A stretch of 64,000 nucleotides of DNA from Postechiella marina (GTDB lineage Bacteria; Bacteroidota; Bacteroidia; Flavobacteriales; Flavobacteriaceae). A program made the translations under genes and the position numbers. Of the stretch, positions 1-9,120 are shown in pieces. The stretch lies in contig NZ_BAABCA010000003.1 of assembly GCF_039538365.1 (NCBI RefSeq), forward strand, positions 124,001 to 188,000, in the 5' to 3' direction. How positions within the stretch are numbered: position 1 is the stretch's first letter; each line of letters starts with the position of its first letter. The notes under the pieces were generated by a model that had not been told where the DNA came from, made no database searches, and saw only the letters and a program-made list of their open reading frames with translations.

Positions 1-83
1 AATTATGAGGCTTTTTAGGTTTTATAATGACATTTGATTTTGTATAAAATTCCATCTATATTCGTTTCATATAAAATAAAACC

Positions 84-1259
84 ATGAAAAACAAGCTATT
101 ACTTCTACTATTTTTTACCAGCGTTATAACACTAAATGCTCAAGACAATGCTATATCAGATCAAATAAAAACAGAACGAGATATTGAATTAAATAGCCTT
201 CAGAACAACTTAGTAAACAATCAAATAAAAATAACAAATTTAACCGAGCAGCTTTCGCAACTAAGTAGCAAACAATATGGCAAGAAAATAGAATTGCAAG
301 AACAAATTCAAAAAGAATTAGACAATCGCATTAAGTTTTTAGAAGAAAGTCCTAAAATTAAAATTAAATCTAACGGGCAACTTGCATTTACAGAACTTAT
401 TAAAATTCAAAAAGACATTCAACCTGCAAAACTTTATCTTTCATCAAATGGTTTTTACACCAAGTTAGGAAAGTTTGACAACTTGCAAAACTATGCAGAA
501 TTTACATCTTGGAAAAAAGAATACGATGCTTGGTACAAAAAAAAGCAAGGCAGCGATTTAACTTTCGACTTTATAAATAAAACCATTTCTTTAATTAGTG
601 ATGCCTCTAACGACATTCCGCTTTTTGGCTCCATATCTCAATCTGTAACCTCTGGAGTAACCCTAATATTATCTAATTTAGGCAATAGAGATAAAGGTTT
701 AATGAATAAGACTCCACAGGTTTTAATGCTTTTAAATTCTATAGGTCAGTTTGAATCAGAAAAATCTATACTAGATAACGAGTGGAAAACTATAGATAGC
801 GAATTAAACGATTTACAGTCTGAATATAAAATGCTAGTAGAAGAACAAATTGTTTTTTACAGCATAGATAAAGTAAAATACAATGCATTTTTAACCGCTA
901 CTCTAGGTTCTGATATTGATAAATTTAAAGTATACAGCAAAGAAAAAATACTAGCCAAATTAACAAAACTAGAAAATGGCAACAACCAAGATTGGATGGG
1001 TAATGTAGAAACATACATGTACCAAGTACAATCTATAAGAATTCGATTTGGAGAATTAACAGGCAGAATGCTTAACAATATCGAGAAATATGAAAATTTA
1101 TTTTCTAAATACACCAACCCCGATAAATTTTCGGCAGAGTTTGTTACCAAAGCCAAAGAGTTAAAAGCAGATTTAAAACAAGTAAAAGAAAACTTTATTT
1201 TACAATTTAAACCTAGTAAATATATTGAAGATTCTGCAGTAATGTATATTAAACGATAA
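84..1259 (+). CDS. Secreted coiled-coil protein of unknown function
   Basis: I do not recognise a family for this 391-residue protein. Residues 1-19 form a typical Sec signal peptide ending in LNAQ, so it should be periplasmic or secreted. Glu/Lys/Gln-rich stretches around residues 30-90 and 225-260 look like coiled coils. The middle (about 165-205) is a less charged region rich in Ser, Ile and Leu that could be a short hydrophobic helix pair. There is no cysteine and no lipobox. It is followed directly by what looks like a decayed lipoprotein gene, and the two may once have formed a unit. The start is the ATG that begins the signal peptide. The reading frame is intact; function is unassigned. 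Confidence 0.7.
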   Translation: MKNKLLLLLFFTSVITLNAQDNAISDQIKTERDIELNSLQNNLVNNQIKITNLTEQLSQLSSKQYGKKIELQEQIQKELDNRIKFLEESPKIKIKSNGQLAFTELIKIQKDIQPAKLYLSSNGFYTKLGKFDNLQNYAEFTSWKKEYDAWYKKKQGSDLTFDFINKTISLISDASNDIPLFGSISQSVTSGVTLILSNLGNRDKGLMNKTPQVLMLLNSIGQFESEKSILDNEWKTIDSELNDLQSEYKMLVEEQIVFYSIDKVKYNAFLTATLGSDIDKFKVYSKEKILAKLTKLENGNNQDWMGNVETYMYQVQSIRIRFGELTGRMLNNIEKYENLFSKYTNPDKFSAEFVTKAKELKADLKQVKENFILQFKPSKYIEDSAVMYIKR

Positions 1260-1266
1260 AGTAATA

Positions 1267-1548
1267 ATGCAAAAACACCTAAAAAACTATTTGTAATAGC
1301 AATAATTATTCTTTTTTCTAACTGTTCGTCTCATTATACAGATTTAAAAATACTTAAACCAAAACCACGTATTTTTCATCTTAATGTCATTTAGTTAGAA
1401 TTACCCAAAAAAGATATTGCCATCATAAACGAAAGTTGGACTTACAATAGTAACTCAGACATCTTTACCCTTAGCAAAAGGCGAATTTAAAGCTATTAAG
1501 AACTTCATTTTTAAGTCTATTAATTGCTACCTTATGTTACATTTTTAA
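1267..1548 (+). pseudogene. Relic of a small lipoprotein gene
   Basis: An ATG 7 bases after the preceding gene opens a frame that stops after nine codons. After a one-base slip in an A-run, the sequence reads as a lipoprotein signal: a KKLFVIAIIILFSNC-like hydrophobic segment ending at a lipobox cysteine. This frame meets a TAG near 1392, continues in the same frame as LELPKKDIAIINESWTY, then appears to shift again into GEFKAIKNF and ends at TAA 1546-1548. A lipid-attachment signal followed by protein-like sequence broken by a stop and shifts points to a decayed gene. The parent family is unknown. The remaining bases to 1646 show nothing recognisable. Confidence 0.45.
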
Positions 1549-1646
1549 AGTTTATCTAGACTAAACGCGCATAAAGCAAACCTAGATTTGTTTTATGACA
1601 ACTAAACAATTTAAAATTAATACTAAACATTAACAGAAGCTTAAAC

Positions 1647-2705
1647 ATGCAGCAAACAATAGCTATTCTATACCAATCCAAACTTCCGCCAATTAAAAAT
1701 GGTATTCAGAAGCCTATGAAACCAGGAGGTTATTCTGATAGCGGAGCAGATATTGCTTGCGCATTAATAAGACAAAACATTGCTGTAGTTACACCTGTAA
1801 ACAAGCCGAATATAAAAAAAGATCTAGATTGGGTATTTCCCGACACAAAAAAAGGTATTCAAGATGCGTTAAACAAAGGAGCAAATACCTTTTGGTTAAA
1901 TACAGTTTTATACAAAAACCACGACATAGAGAGTTTCTTTAACAGAGGTTTACAATTTATAGGACAAATACCTAGCCAAGTTGATATTTACGATGACAAG
2001 TATTTTACAAACGAGTTTTTAAGAGCAAATAAAATCTCTATTCCTAAAACGAAATTAATTTCGAAAGAAAATTTAGCCAATTACACCTTAGAATTTGATT
2101 TCCCTATAGTTGTTAAACCAATAAGGGGTCGAGGAAGCCAAGGTGTAACCTTGGTTAAAAACAAACACGAATTAAATAATAGGCTAAACGACATATTATC
2201 GATTAACACCTATGGAAATACCGTGTATGTAGAGCAATTTTTAAGCGGACAGGAAATAACTATTACTGTAATGCCTCGAGGTAATTATTTTATTAACAAC
2301 AAAGAAATAAACTACAAAAAACCTTGGTGTCTTCCTGCTGTTAAAAGATATAATCATGAAAATGGAATAGCGCCATATAACGGAATTGTAGCAGTAATAG
2401 AAAACAGCATAGCACTTGAGCATAACGAGTTAAAATCGAAAGAAATAATTGAAGCCTGTAAACAATGTGAAAAGGCTGGTGAATTATTAAATATTAAAGC
2501 TCCAATAAGAATAGATTGTCGTGCAGATAAACACGGAAACTATTTTCTGTTCGATTTAAATATGAAACCTAATATGACTGGACCATCCAGATGCCACAGA
2601 GAAAACCAAGAGAGTTTAACCTTAATGGCTTCAAAAAAAATAGGTTGGAATTATACAGACCTACTAACAAATATGAGTAAGCAATCTTGGAACGCGAATT
2701 ACTAA
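1647..2705 (+). CDS. ATP-grasp ligase related to D-Ala-D-Ala ligase
   Basis: This 352-residue cytoplasmic protein has the ATP-grasp fold. A lysine-containing strand and glycine-rich loop, PIVVKPIRGRGSQGVTLV, lie at about residues 153-170 (K157 is the probable ATP-binding lysine). VEQFLSGQEITI at about 195-206 supplies the acidic nucleotide-binding strand. FLFDLNMKPNMTGP near 301-314 is the metal-binding segment. The family joins a carboxylate to an amine through an acyl-phosphate, as in D-alanine-D-alanine ligase. This one is too divergent to name a substrate, and housekeeping ddl is normally found in a cell-wall cluster, which is absent here. It appears to be a single-gene unit. The start is the ATG preceding the Rossmann-like IAILYQSKLPP strand. 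Confidence 0.75.
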   Translation: MQQTIAILYQSKLPPIKNGIQKPMKPGGYSDSGADIACALIRQNIAVVTPVNKPNIKKDLDWVFPDTKKGIQDALNKGANTFWLNTVLYKNHDIESFFNRGLQFIGQIPSQVDIYDDKYFTNEFLRANKISIPKTKLISKENLANYTLEFDFPIVVKPIRGRGSQGVTLVKNKHELNNRLNDILSINTYGNTVYVEQFLSGQEITITVMPRGNYFINNKEINYKKPWCLPAVKRYNHENGIAPYNGIVAVIENSIALEHNELKSKEIIEACKQCEKAGELLNIKAPIRIDCRADKHGNYFLFDLNMKPNMTGPSRCHRENQESLTLMASKKIGWNYTDLLTNMSKQSWNANY

Positions 2706-2810
2706 CAACATTGCGCGCAACTAAAGTACGGGTTATGTACAAGGTTTTCCGTTGAAAAAATGTAGAATTAAACAAACAAAGCCTTAAAAGAGACTCTAAA
2801 AAAACTAAAT

Positions 2811-2842
2811 AAAAAAAGCCTGCATAACATGCAGACTTTTTT
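2811..2842 (-). terminator. Terminator of tRNA-Tyr
   Basis: On the minus strand an AGTCTGCAT / ATGCAGGCT stem with a 3-base loop is followed by a run of T. It lies immediately after the 3' end of the tRNA gene. Confidence 0.8.
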
Positions 2843-2843
2843 G

Positions 2844-2925
<82 letters not shown>

Positions 2926-2996
2926 AAAACCGATGGCAAAAATATACTTTACTATTTAAACTGCAAAACAAAAAATAAAGAATTTCTCCCATTTTT

Positions 2997-5741
2997 TTAC
3001 AAATCGTATTTTATACTAAGCACTAAATAGCGTGGTTGTATAAAATATTCGCTTGTACTTGTAAATAACTCGTTGGTACTGTCTTGATTAAGTGATTTTG
3101 TATTTAATATATTTGTAGCTCCTAATTTATACTCCCATTTACTATCTTTTTTCTGATATGCTAAACTAGCATCAAAAAAGCTATAATTATTTAATGTTTC
3201 AACTTCATTTTTATAATTATAGTACGAATAATCTGCCTTAAGCGTGAATCCTTTTAGAAAATAAGCATCTAAATTTACAAACGGACTATGGGTGTAAAAT
3301 TTAGAATTGCCACTACCTTGCATATAATCGTTTACAGTTAAATTATAACCCACTTGTACATTTGGAGCCTCTTTAAAGTTAGTACTTAATCGGGTTCTGT
3401 AGGTTTGCGTAAACGACTCGTTAACACTTTGTTGATTATTTACAAATTGATTGAATTTAGAATACGAAAAGTTTCCGTTTAACGATGCTTTTAATTTTCC
3501 GAAGGTACGCTCAAAACGTCCATTTGCACTCATGGTTTCGTCTGCAAAATTAGAGTTAAAAGGTGTTGACACTCTGTTTGTACTCTGTATAAACTCGTTA
3601 TCTGAACTATCTGGATACTCTGGATTCGCAACTAACAAAAACTCAGACAAATTTCTAATTTGATCCACACGCTTATTATAACTAATAGAACCAAATATAT
3701 TAGTATAATTAAACATATTAAAGTTAAAATACCTTAATGATAAGTTATGAGACAACGAGTTTTCTAGATCACTATTACCCTGAAATAGCGAGTTGTAATT
3801 ATTAAAAACCAAAGCTTCTGCCAATTGGTTTACATCTGTAAAACTGGTTTGCATTCTGTAATTAAACGATATGTTTTCGCTTTTCTTTAAATCTATTCTA
3901 GTATTAAAATCGGGTAGTATTCGTGCAAAATTATCTTTAGTTACCGTTTCAAACTGTGTGTTTTTTGTTGTGTAATTGTGCACAGAAAAACCGGGTGTAA
4001 TGGTAAATTTGCCTAATTTTAATTGATAATGAAAACCAAGATATAAATCGCTTAAATTATATTTTATATCGTTTTCTATATCCCCTATATCGCTATTTAA
4101 ATCAAAAACATCACCACTATCTAGTATTTGATAAATTGACGAATTAAACCTTTGTGTACTAAACATGGTACCAAACGTAAAATTAACATTACTCTTTTGG
4201 TTTAATACGTACCAATAATCGAGTTTGCTATCTAGTTTATTAGTTTTAATACGCTTGTCTTGAGCCACATTAAAACCTGTTTGATTGTTGTCTAGATTTA
4301 AGGTTTCAGAAAAACGGAATTCTGCAGTTTTCTCTAAAGATGCATTGTAAAATGGATCTTCGTCCTGTATAAGATACTGCGCCTCTAATGCAAATATGTT
4401 TTTCTCATTTAGAGTATAATAATAATTTACATTTTGATTTAAGCTAAACGGATTTTGTGTTTGAGTTTCGTCTATGTTTTGCAATATAGAAGAGTAAAAA
4501 TCTTGATACTCTGTTTGCTTAGACACTCGAGCAAAAATATCGTAATCTAAATGATTGTTGCTATTTGGCTTATAGCTAGAACTAAATTTAAACAACCCTA
4601 AATCGCTTTTTTGCTTGGTATCGCTGGTTGTACTTTCGTTATTAACCTCTGCCCCATTGGATTCAGACTGTGTATAGGTTTTATCTGTGTTTTGTTCCAT
4701 TTGGGTTTCGTTACCAGAGTAAATAGCAAACCCACTTAAAGTCCAGGTTTCTTTTGGAGAATAACTAAAGTTTGCTGCTCCAAATTTAGCCTCTATAGAT
4801 TTTGCTTTGTTATTTTGAAGCGTTAAAAAACCAATATCGCCAGTTTCTACATTAAAGCTTGTACCACTATCTCTACCAGGTCCTCTAAACCCTCCAGAAA
4901 AATTAAAATAATCGCGTCTGGTAAATGGTACTTCGCCAATATTATTAAAATCTGTAATAATATTTATACTGTACTTAGGACTGTAATAGAACAACTTAGG
5001 ATGCACCAAATAACGCTCGTCTAAGCCTGCTCCTGCTGTAACCTCGCCAAACCAAAAATTCTTTTTACCTTCTTTTAATTTAATATTTATAGCAATATTA
5101 TCCTCGTTGTTTCTTAAGTTTTTTAATTGCCCAACCTCATCATAATTTTTAAGTATTTCAATTTTATCTAAAGCATCAGCAGGAATATTTTTTGTTGCCA
5201 ATTTGGTATCGCCATCAAAAAAATCTTTTCCTTCTACCATTATTTTACTAACCGATTTGCCTTCAACCTCTATTTCGCCTTCATCATTAACCTCTACTCC
5301 GGGTAATTTGTTTAAAACATCCTCTAGTTTTCTATCGGTTTCGTGCTTAAAAGAATCGGCGTTATAAATTAAGGTATCTCCCTTTACAACAACTGGCATT
5401 TCGTACACCAATTCTATGGCATCAAGATTATTATCTGGTTTTAAAAAAAAATCTACAGTTAAAGCGGTACTTTGGGTTTGTAAAAGCTCTTCGCCCGTTT
5501 TCATACCTATATAACTTACTTGAAGTTTATAAGAAGCATTAGGCTTTAAACTTAATTTATAGCGCCCTGCATCGTTTGTAATTCCGTAAGCATCTAAAGC
5601 CTTTGTCTCTTGATTTATAGCCACCACGTTAGCCAGCTCTAGAGGGTCGCCAATACTATCTTTAACGACACCTTCTAATTTTATTTGGGCAAAAGCCGAG
5701 GTTGTTATTAGTAAAAATAACATGCTAATTTTAACTTTCAT
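2997..5741 (-). CDS. TonB-dependent receptor-like outer-membrane beta-barrel protein
   Basis: This 914-residue outer-membrane protein starts with a signal peptide (residues 1-18, cut after AFA). A carboxypeptidase-regulatory-like domain follows at about 20-105 (IKLEGVVKDSIGDPLELANV). A plug-like region at about 110-225 includes KLPGVEVNDEGEIEVEGK, and a long beta-barrel ends in aromatic-rich strands (RYLVLSIKYDL). This is the layout of the Bacteroidota outer-membrane receptor family in which the plug is CirA-like but an obvious TonB box is hard to see. It lies 52 bp downstream of a GLPGLI protein on the same strand. That pairing recurs in flavobacteria, so the two are probably co-transcribed and may act together in the envelope. 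The transported substrate is unknown. Confidence 0.85.
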   Translation of the reverse strand: MKVKISMLFLLITTSAFAQIKLEGVVKDSIGDPLELANVVAINQETKALDAYGITNDAGRYKLSLKPNASYKLQVSYIGMKTGEELLQTQSTALTVDFFLKPDNNLDAIELVYEMPVVVKGDTLIYNADSFKHETDRKLEDVLNKLPGVEVNDEGEIEVEGKSVSKIMVEGKDFFDGDTKLATKNIPADALDKIEILKNYDEVGQLKNLRNNEDNIAINIKLKEGKKNFWFGEVTAGAGLDERYLVHPKLFYYSPKYSINIITDFNNIGEVPFTRRDYFNFSGGFRGPGRDSGTSFNVETGDIGFLTLQNNKAKSIEAKFGAANFSYSPKETWTLSGFAIYSGNETQMEQNTDKTYTQSESNGAEVNNESTTSDTKQKSDLGLFKFSSSYKPNSNNHLDYDIFARVSKQTEYQDFYSSILQNIDETQTQNPFSLNQNVNYYYTLNEKNIFALEAQYLIQDEDPFYNASLEKTAEFRFSETLNLDNNQTGFNVAQDKRIKTNKLDSKLDYWYVLNQKSNVNFTFGTMFSTQRFNSSIYQILDSGDVFDLNSDIGDIENDIKYNLSDLYLGFHYQLKLGKFTITPGFSVHNYTTKNTQFETVTKDNFARILPDFNTRIDLKKSENISFNYRMQTSFTDVNQLAEALVFNNYNSLFQGNSDLENSLSHNLSLRYFNFNMFNYTNIFGSISYNKRVDQIRNLSEFLLVANPEYPDSSDNEFIQSTNRVSTPFNSNFADETMSANGRFERTFGKLKASLNGNFSYSKFNQFVNNQQSVNESFTQTYRTRLSTNFKEAPNVQVGYNLTVNDYMQGSGNSKFYTHSPFVNLDAYFLKGFTLKADYSYYNYKNEVETLNNYSFFDASLAYQKKDSKWEYKLGATNILNTKSLNQDSTNELFTSTSEYFIQPRYLVLSIKYDL

Positions 5742-5793
5742 AAATATTTTGCTAGGTTAGGTTGTTTTTTTTATGAGTTGTTTTTTTATACTA

Positions 5794-6663
5794 TTATCGT
5801 CCTCGACCTCCGCCTGGGCGTCCACCTCTGCTACGAAAGTTTTCTCTCATTTCTGCAGTTTTCTTTTTTACAATTTTATTGTAAGCCTCTTTAGTTACTT
5901 CTTTACCCTTAGACGGTCTTTTTATATGGTCTTTCTCTGTAGGGTTTAAAACAATTTTAGAACATAAAATGGTTGTTTTATCAGAGCTTAACTCTAAAAT
6001 TAAACCTGGCAAACCCCAATACTCCGCAGGACCTTGGTTAACAGGAATTTGCATAGTATACCATGCCTCTACCACAACCTCTTTAGGTTCTTCGTCTTTC
6101 TTCTCTTCTTCTTTTTTAGCATCTTCTGGATCTCTTCCTGGCGGACGCCCAAAGCTAGAGACATCAAAATCTGTTACTGTTTTTTTAGCTGTCGCTTTAA
6201 AACACATATATTTTCCAATTTGTTTGGTTTCGCCACTCATTACCCAATCAAACTTTTTTAAAGGATCTTTTATTAAAAACTGTTTACCAAAAAACTCTTG
6301 ATCTTGTAATAACAATTCTTCTTTTACATTTTTATATTGTGGCCCAGCTGTAAAACTAGACATCATACCAGAAAATCGACCTCCACCACCTTGGTTTGGA
6401 GCTGCTAGTTTTTCTTCTTCTTTATAAATAGATTCTGTTTTATTAAACGTTAATACATAAGTTTTTTCAAACATACTTTTCATTCGTGCTTGCATACGAT
6501 GTTTAGCTTCTTCTGGCATATCTGGTCTTCCAAAATTGCTCATATCCACAGCTGTTTTAGAGTGGTAATATGCTTTACCCTGAAAATCTTGTTGGGCAAA
6601 TGCGGTTGCAGATACCAAAGCAATACAACTTAATAGTACTAGCCTAATAGTATTAAAATTCAT
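5794..6663 (-). CDS. GLPGLI family secreted protein
   Basis: A 289-residue protein with a signal peptide (residues 1-23, ending ATAFAQQ). It contains the family signature WGLPGLILELSS at about residue 217, which names the GLPGLI family of Bacteroidota. Members are periplasmic or surface proteins of unknown biochemical role, usually encoded beside a TonB-type receptor, as here. A charged insertion at about 175-200 is rich in Glu, Lys and Asp, and the C-terminus is a Gly/Arg tail (SRGGRPGGGRGR). The tail is low-complexity but in frame and may bind an acidic surface. It is the first gene of a two-gene minus-strand operon. Confidence 0.88.
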   Translation of the reverse strand: MNFNTIRLVLLSCIALVSATAFAQQDFQGKAYYHSKTAVDMSNFGRPDMPEEAKHRMQARMKSMFEKTYVLTFNKTESIYKEEEKLAAPNQGGGGRFSGMMSSFTAGPQYKNVKEELLLQDQEFFGKQFLIKDPLKKFDWVMSGETKQIGKYMCFKATAKKTVTDFDVSSFGRPPGRDPEDAKKEEEKKDEEPKEVVVEAWYTMQIPVNQGPAEYWGLPGLILELSSDKTTILCSKIVLNPTEKDHIKRPSKGKEVTKEAYNKIVKKKTAEMRENFRSRGGRPGGGRGR

Positions 6664-6852
6664 CTTTATAAAAGGTTTAATTAAATTTAAAATCGTTTTA
6701 TTAATAAAACTTAGACAGTTAAGCTCTATGTTAGTTTAATAGCCAGATGTTAAAGTATTCTTAAAAAAAGAAAAACTATTTTATTATAATATGATTAGCT
6801 TTTAACATAGTTTATACAAAAACGGTTTGATTTTTGTATTTTTCCCGCTACA

Positions 6853-7632
6853 ATGATGTATTTACGATTAACCTTCCTTTTTATTTCTATTTCAATATTC
6901 GCACAAGAATCTATTGAAACATCTTTTATAAAAAACATAAGTATTGATGCAGATACAATTATTGGAATTGATAATTTTAAAACCCTATTTTACACAAGGA
7001 ATAACGTTTTTTACAAAAAAACGAACAACAACACTAGCAATTACAGCAACTTACAACTAGGCAACATATACTCTGTAAACACATTTAATTCGCTTAAAAC
7101 AAATATTTTTTATAAAGATTTTAATACTGCTATTATTTTAGATAATAGACTAGCTGAAATTTATAAAATTGATTTTAACAACCTTCAACCCTATAAAAAC
7201 GTATCGCGAATTACAACCGGTCCAGATAATACTCTTTGGGTTTTTAATCAAGATTTACAGCAGTTAGAATTATACGATTATAAAGCAAATATAACTCGTA
7301 TAAAAACCTTACCTACAACCAGCAAAGTGTTAGATTTAAAGAGCGATTACAATTATTGCTACCTTTTAACTTTAAACCATTTATACATATATAATTATTT
7401 TGGAAGCTTAATTTCGAAACACAAAAACTCTGGATACACTGCTTTAGCCACTTACAACGAAAACATTATACTAAAAAAAGAAAACACTTTGTATTACTTA
7501 AAAAAAGGAAATAAGGACGTAATGCCTATTTCTATAAATAAAAATTTAATAAATCAGTTTTTTGTAACCAACGAAACCTTGTATATTTACCACAATAAAA
7601 ACTTGCAACAATTCCAATTAAAAATAAATTAA
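6853..7632 (+). CDS. Secreted protein with probable beta-propeller-like repeats
   Basis: This 259-residue protein has a short signal peptide (residues 1-16, ending SIFAQ). The rest is rich in alternating hydrophobic strands with recurring Asn, Tyr and Trp. Segments such as TGPDNTLWVFNQDLQQLELYD around 120-140 resemble one blade of a beta-propeller. No catalytic motif or close family is recognised. It is 4 bp from the deoxynucleoside kinase and surely co-transcribed, but nothing suggests a shared function. A structural or binding role in the envelope is a guess. Confidence 0.7.
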   Translation: MMYLRLTFLFISISIFAQESIETSFIKNISIDADTIIGIDNFKTLFYTRNNVFYKKTNNNTSNYSNLQLGNIYSVNTFNSLKTNIFYKDFNTAIILDNRLAEIYKIDFNNLQPYKNVSRITTGPDNTLWVFNQDLQQLELYDYKANITRIKTLPTTSKVLDLKSDYNYCYLLTLNHLYIYNYFGSLISKHKNSGYTALATYNENIILKKENTLYYLKKGNKDVMPISINKNLINQFFVTNETLYIYHNKNLQQFQLKIN

Positions 7633-7636
7633 CACT

Positions 7637-8251
7637 ATGCATATTGCTATTGCGGGAAATATAGGCGCTGGAAAAACAACCCTAACTAAATTACTAGCAA
7701 AACATTATAATTGGGAAGAACAATTGGAGGATGTTGTTGACAACCCTTACCTAGACGACTTTTACAACCAAATGGAACGTTGGAGTTTTAACTTGCAGGT
7801 GTACTTTTTAAACAGTCGTTTTCGTCAAGTTTTACAAATTCGTAAAAGCGGAAAAGAAATTATTCAAGACAGAACCATTTACGAAGATGCTCATATTTTT
7901 GCTCCCAATTTACATGCTATGGGTTTAATGACAAATCGTGATTTTGAAAACTACAGATCGCTTTTTGAACTTATGGAATCTTTAGTTCAAGGTCCAGATA
8001 TTTTAATTTATTTACGAAGCTCTATTCCTAACCTAGTATCTCAAATACATAAAAGAGGTCGCGACTACGAAAACACTATTAGCATTGATTATTTAAGCCG
8101 ATTAAATGAGCGCTACGAAGCATGGATTCATGGCTACGATAAAGGAAAACTTTTAATTATTGATGTAGACGATTTAGATTTTGTTGCTAATCCAGAAGAC
8201 TTAGGCTCTATAATTAATAAAATTGACGCAGAGATTAACGGATTATTTTAA
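7637..8251 (+). CDS. Deoxynucleoside kinase
   Basis: This 204-residue cytoplasmic enzyme phosphorylates deoxynucleosides at the 5' position with ATP or GTP, salvaging them for DNA synthesis. It shows a P-loop GNIGAGKT at residues 7-14. The DRTIYEDAHIF segment (D78, R79) matches the catalytic DR-S/T region of the dCK/dGK family, and an Arg-rich lid-like segment near 130-145 (KRGRDYENTI) follows. The length is normal for bacterial deoxyadenosine/deoxyguanosine kinases. Base specificity cannot be decided from sequence alone. It is the second gene of a two-gene unit with the propeller-like protein. Confidence 0.9.
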   Translation: MHIAIAGNIGAGKTTLTKLLAKHYNWEEQLEDVVDNPYLDDFYNQMERWSFNLQVYFLNSRFRQVLQIRKSGKEIIQDRTIYEDAHIFAPNLHAMGLMTNRDFENYRSLFELMESLVQGPDILIYLRSSIPNLVSQIHKRGRDYENTISIDYLSRLNERYEAWIHGYDKGKLLIIDVDDLDFVANPEDLGSIINKIDAEINGLF

Positions 8252-8338
8252 TAGCATAACCCACAGTAAACCAATACAAAAACATATTTAAAACACCCTC
8301 ATTGTTAACATAAAGTTATTTTAATAATAACATTTGTG

Positions 8339-8346
8339 TACTTTTG
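8339..8346 (+). promoter_or_regulatory. Candidate Bacteroidota -7 element of sigma factor gene
   Basis: TACTTTTG matches the Bacteroidota housekeeping -7 consensus TAnnTTTG. It lies 40 bp before the sigma factor start. No convincing -33 TTG is seen at the usual spacing, so this is only a candidate. Confidence 0.4.
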
Positions 8347-8385
8347 TTATACACTTAATGTTTTATTCCTGTCTATAACTCTTTT

Positions 8386-8964
8386 ATGATTAACACCGAC
8401 CAAGACATCATCAACCAACTAAAAAGAGGTGATAAAAAGGCACTAACAAAACTCTACGATAGCTACTGGCAGGCATTATACATATCGTCGTATAACTTAC
8501 TTAAAGACAAAGAACTTTGTGAAGAAATTATTCAAGATGTATTTATAGATCTATGGAAAAGCAGAGCAACACTTGAAATAAAAATTTCTTTAAAGGCCTA
8601 CTTGTATGCCTGCACACGATATAAAGTTTTTGCACAATTTAGAAAAAATAAAATGATTAGGGTTGAGCTTTTTGACGACCTTAAAAAAAGATTTCAGTAC
8701 ACAAACCCTGAAACAAAAATTATGCACAAAGAGTTGGTAGAGCAAATTAGCGCTATTGTAGAGACACTACCAGAAAAATGTAAAAGAGTTTACAAATTAA
8801 GTAGAGAAGAGCAATTAAGCCACAAAGAAATTGCAAAAAAACTTAACATCTCTACAAAAACAGTAGAAAACCATATAACTATTGCCTTAAAAGCATTAAG
8901 AAAAGCCCTTGGACACATGCTAAGCATTGAGCTTATACTATTTATTACTCAAAACTTAAAGTAG
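8386..8964 (+). CDS. ECF RNA polymerase sigma factor, FecI-like (module 1)
   Basis: A 192-residue ECF sigma-70 factor. Region 2 covers about residues 10-80 (LKDKELCEEIIQDVFIDLWK is the core-binding helix pair). Region 4 covers about 125-175, with the helix-turn-helix SHKEIAKKLNISTKTVENHI that reads the -35 element. This is the Bacteroidota family whose members sit beside FecR and a SusC carrying an STN domain, and are released when the receptor binds its ligand. It is followed after 156 bp by its probable anti-sigma factor. Between them lies a bipartite motif that I propose is a promoter for an ECF sigma of this window, so sigma and FecR may be transcribed separately. Confidence 0.93.
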   Translation: MINTDQDIINQLKRGDKKALTKLYDSYWQALYISSYNLLKDKELCEEIIQDVFIDLWKSRATLEIKISLKAYLYACTRYKVFAQFRKNKMIRVELFDDLKKRFQYTNPETKIMHKELVEQISAIVETLPEKCKRVYKLSREEQLSHKEIAKKLNISTKTVENHITIALKALRKALGHMLSIELILFITQNLK

Positions 8965-9044
8965 TTTTAAGCATAGCTATTGCCACCAAATAAAACATGC
9001 TTTTTAGCTAGAAACAATAAAAACTTAATAATAATTTAATTTTT

Positions 9045-9086
9045 TTAACTTTTAATTAGGGGATACTTTAAATAGAAGACACTCTA
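9045..9086 (+). promoter_or_regulatory. Candidate ECF promoter upstream of fecR-like gene 1
   Basis: TTAAC (9045-9049), 8 nt, AGGGG (9058-9062), 21 nt, then CTA within ACTCTA (9081-9086). The same layout, also with an 8-nt first gap, occurs before the second fecR-like gene. The AGGGG-to-TA distance suits the -35/-10 geometry of ECF promoters. The predicted start lies about 30 nt before the FecR ATG. Confidence 0.6.
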
Positions 9087-9120
9087 TATATAACACCCCC
9101 ATTTTAGACTTTATAAATAA

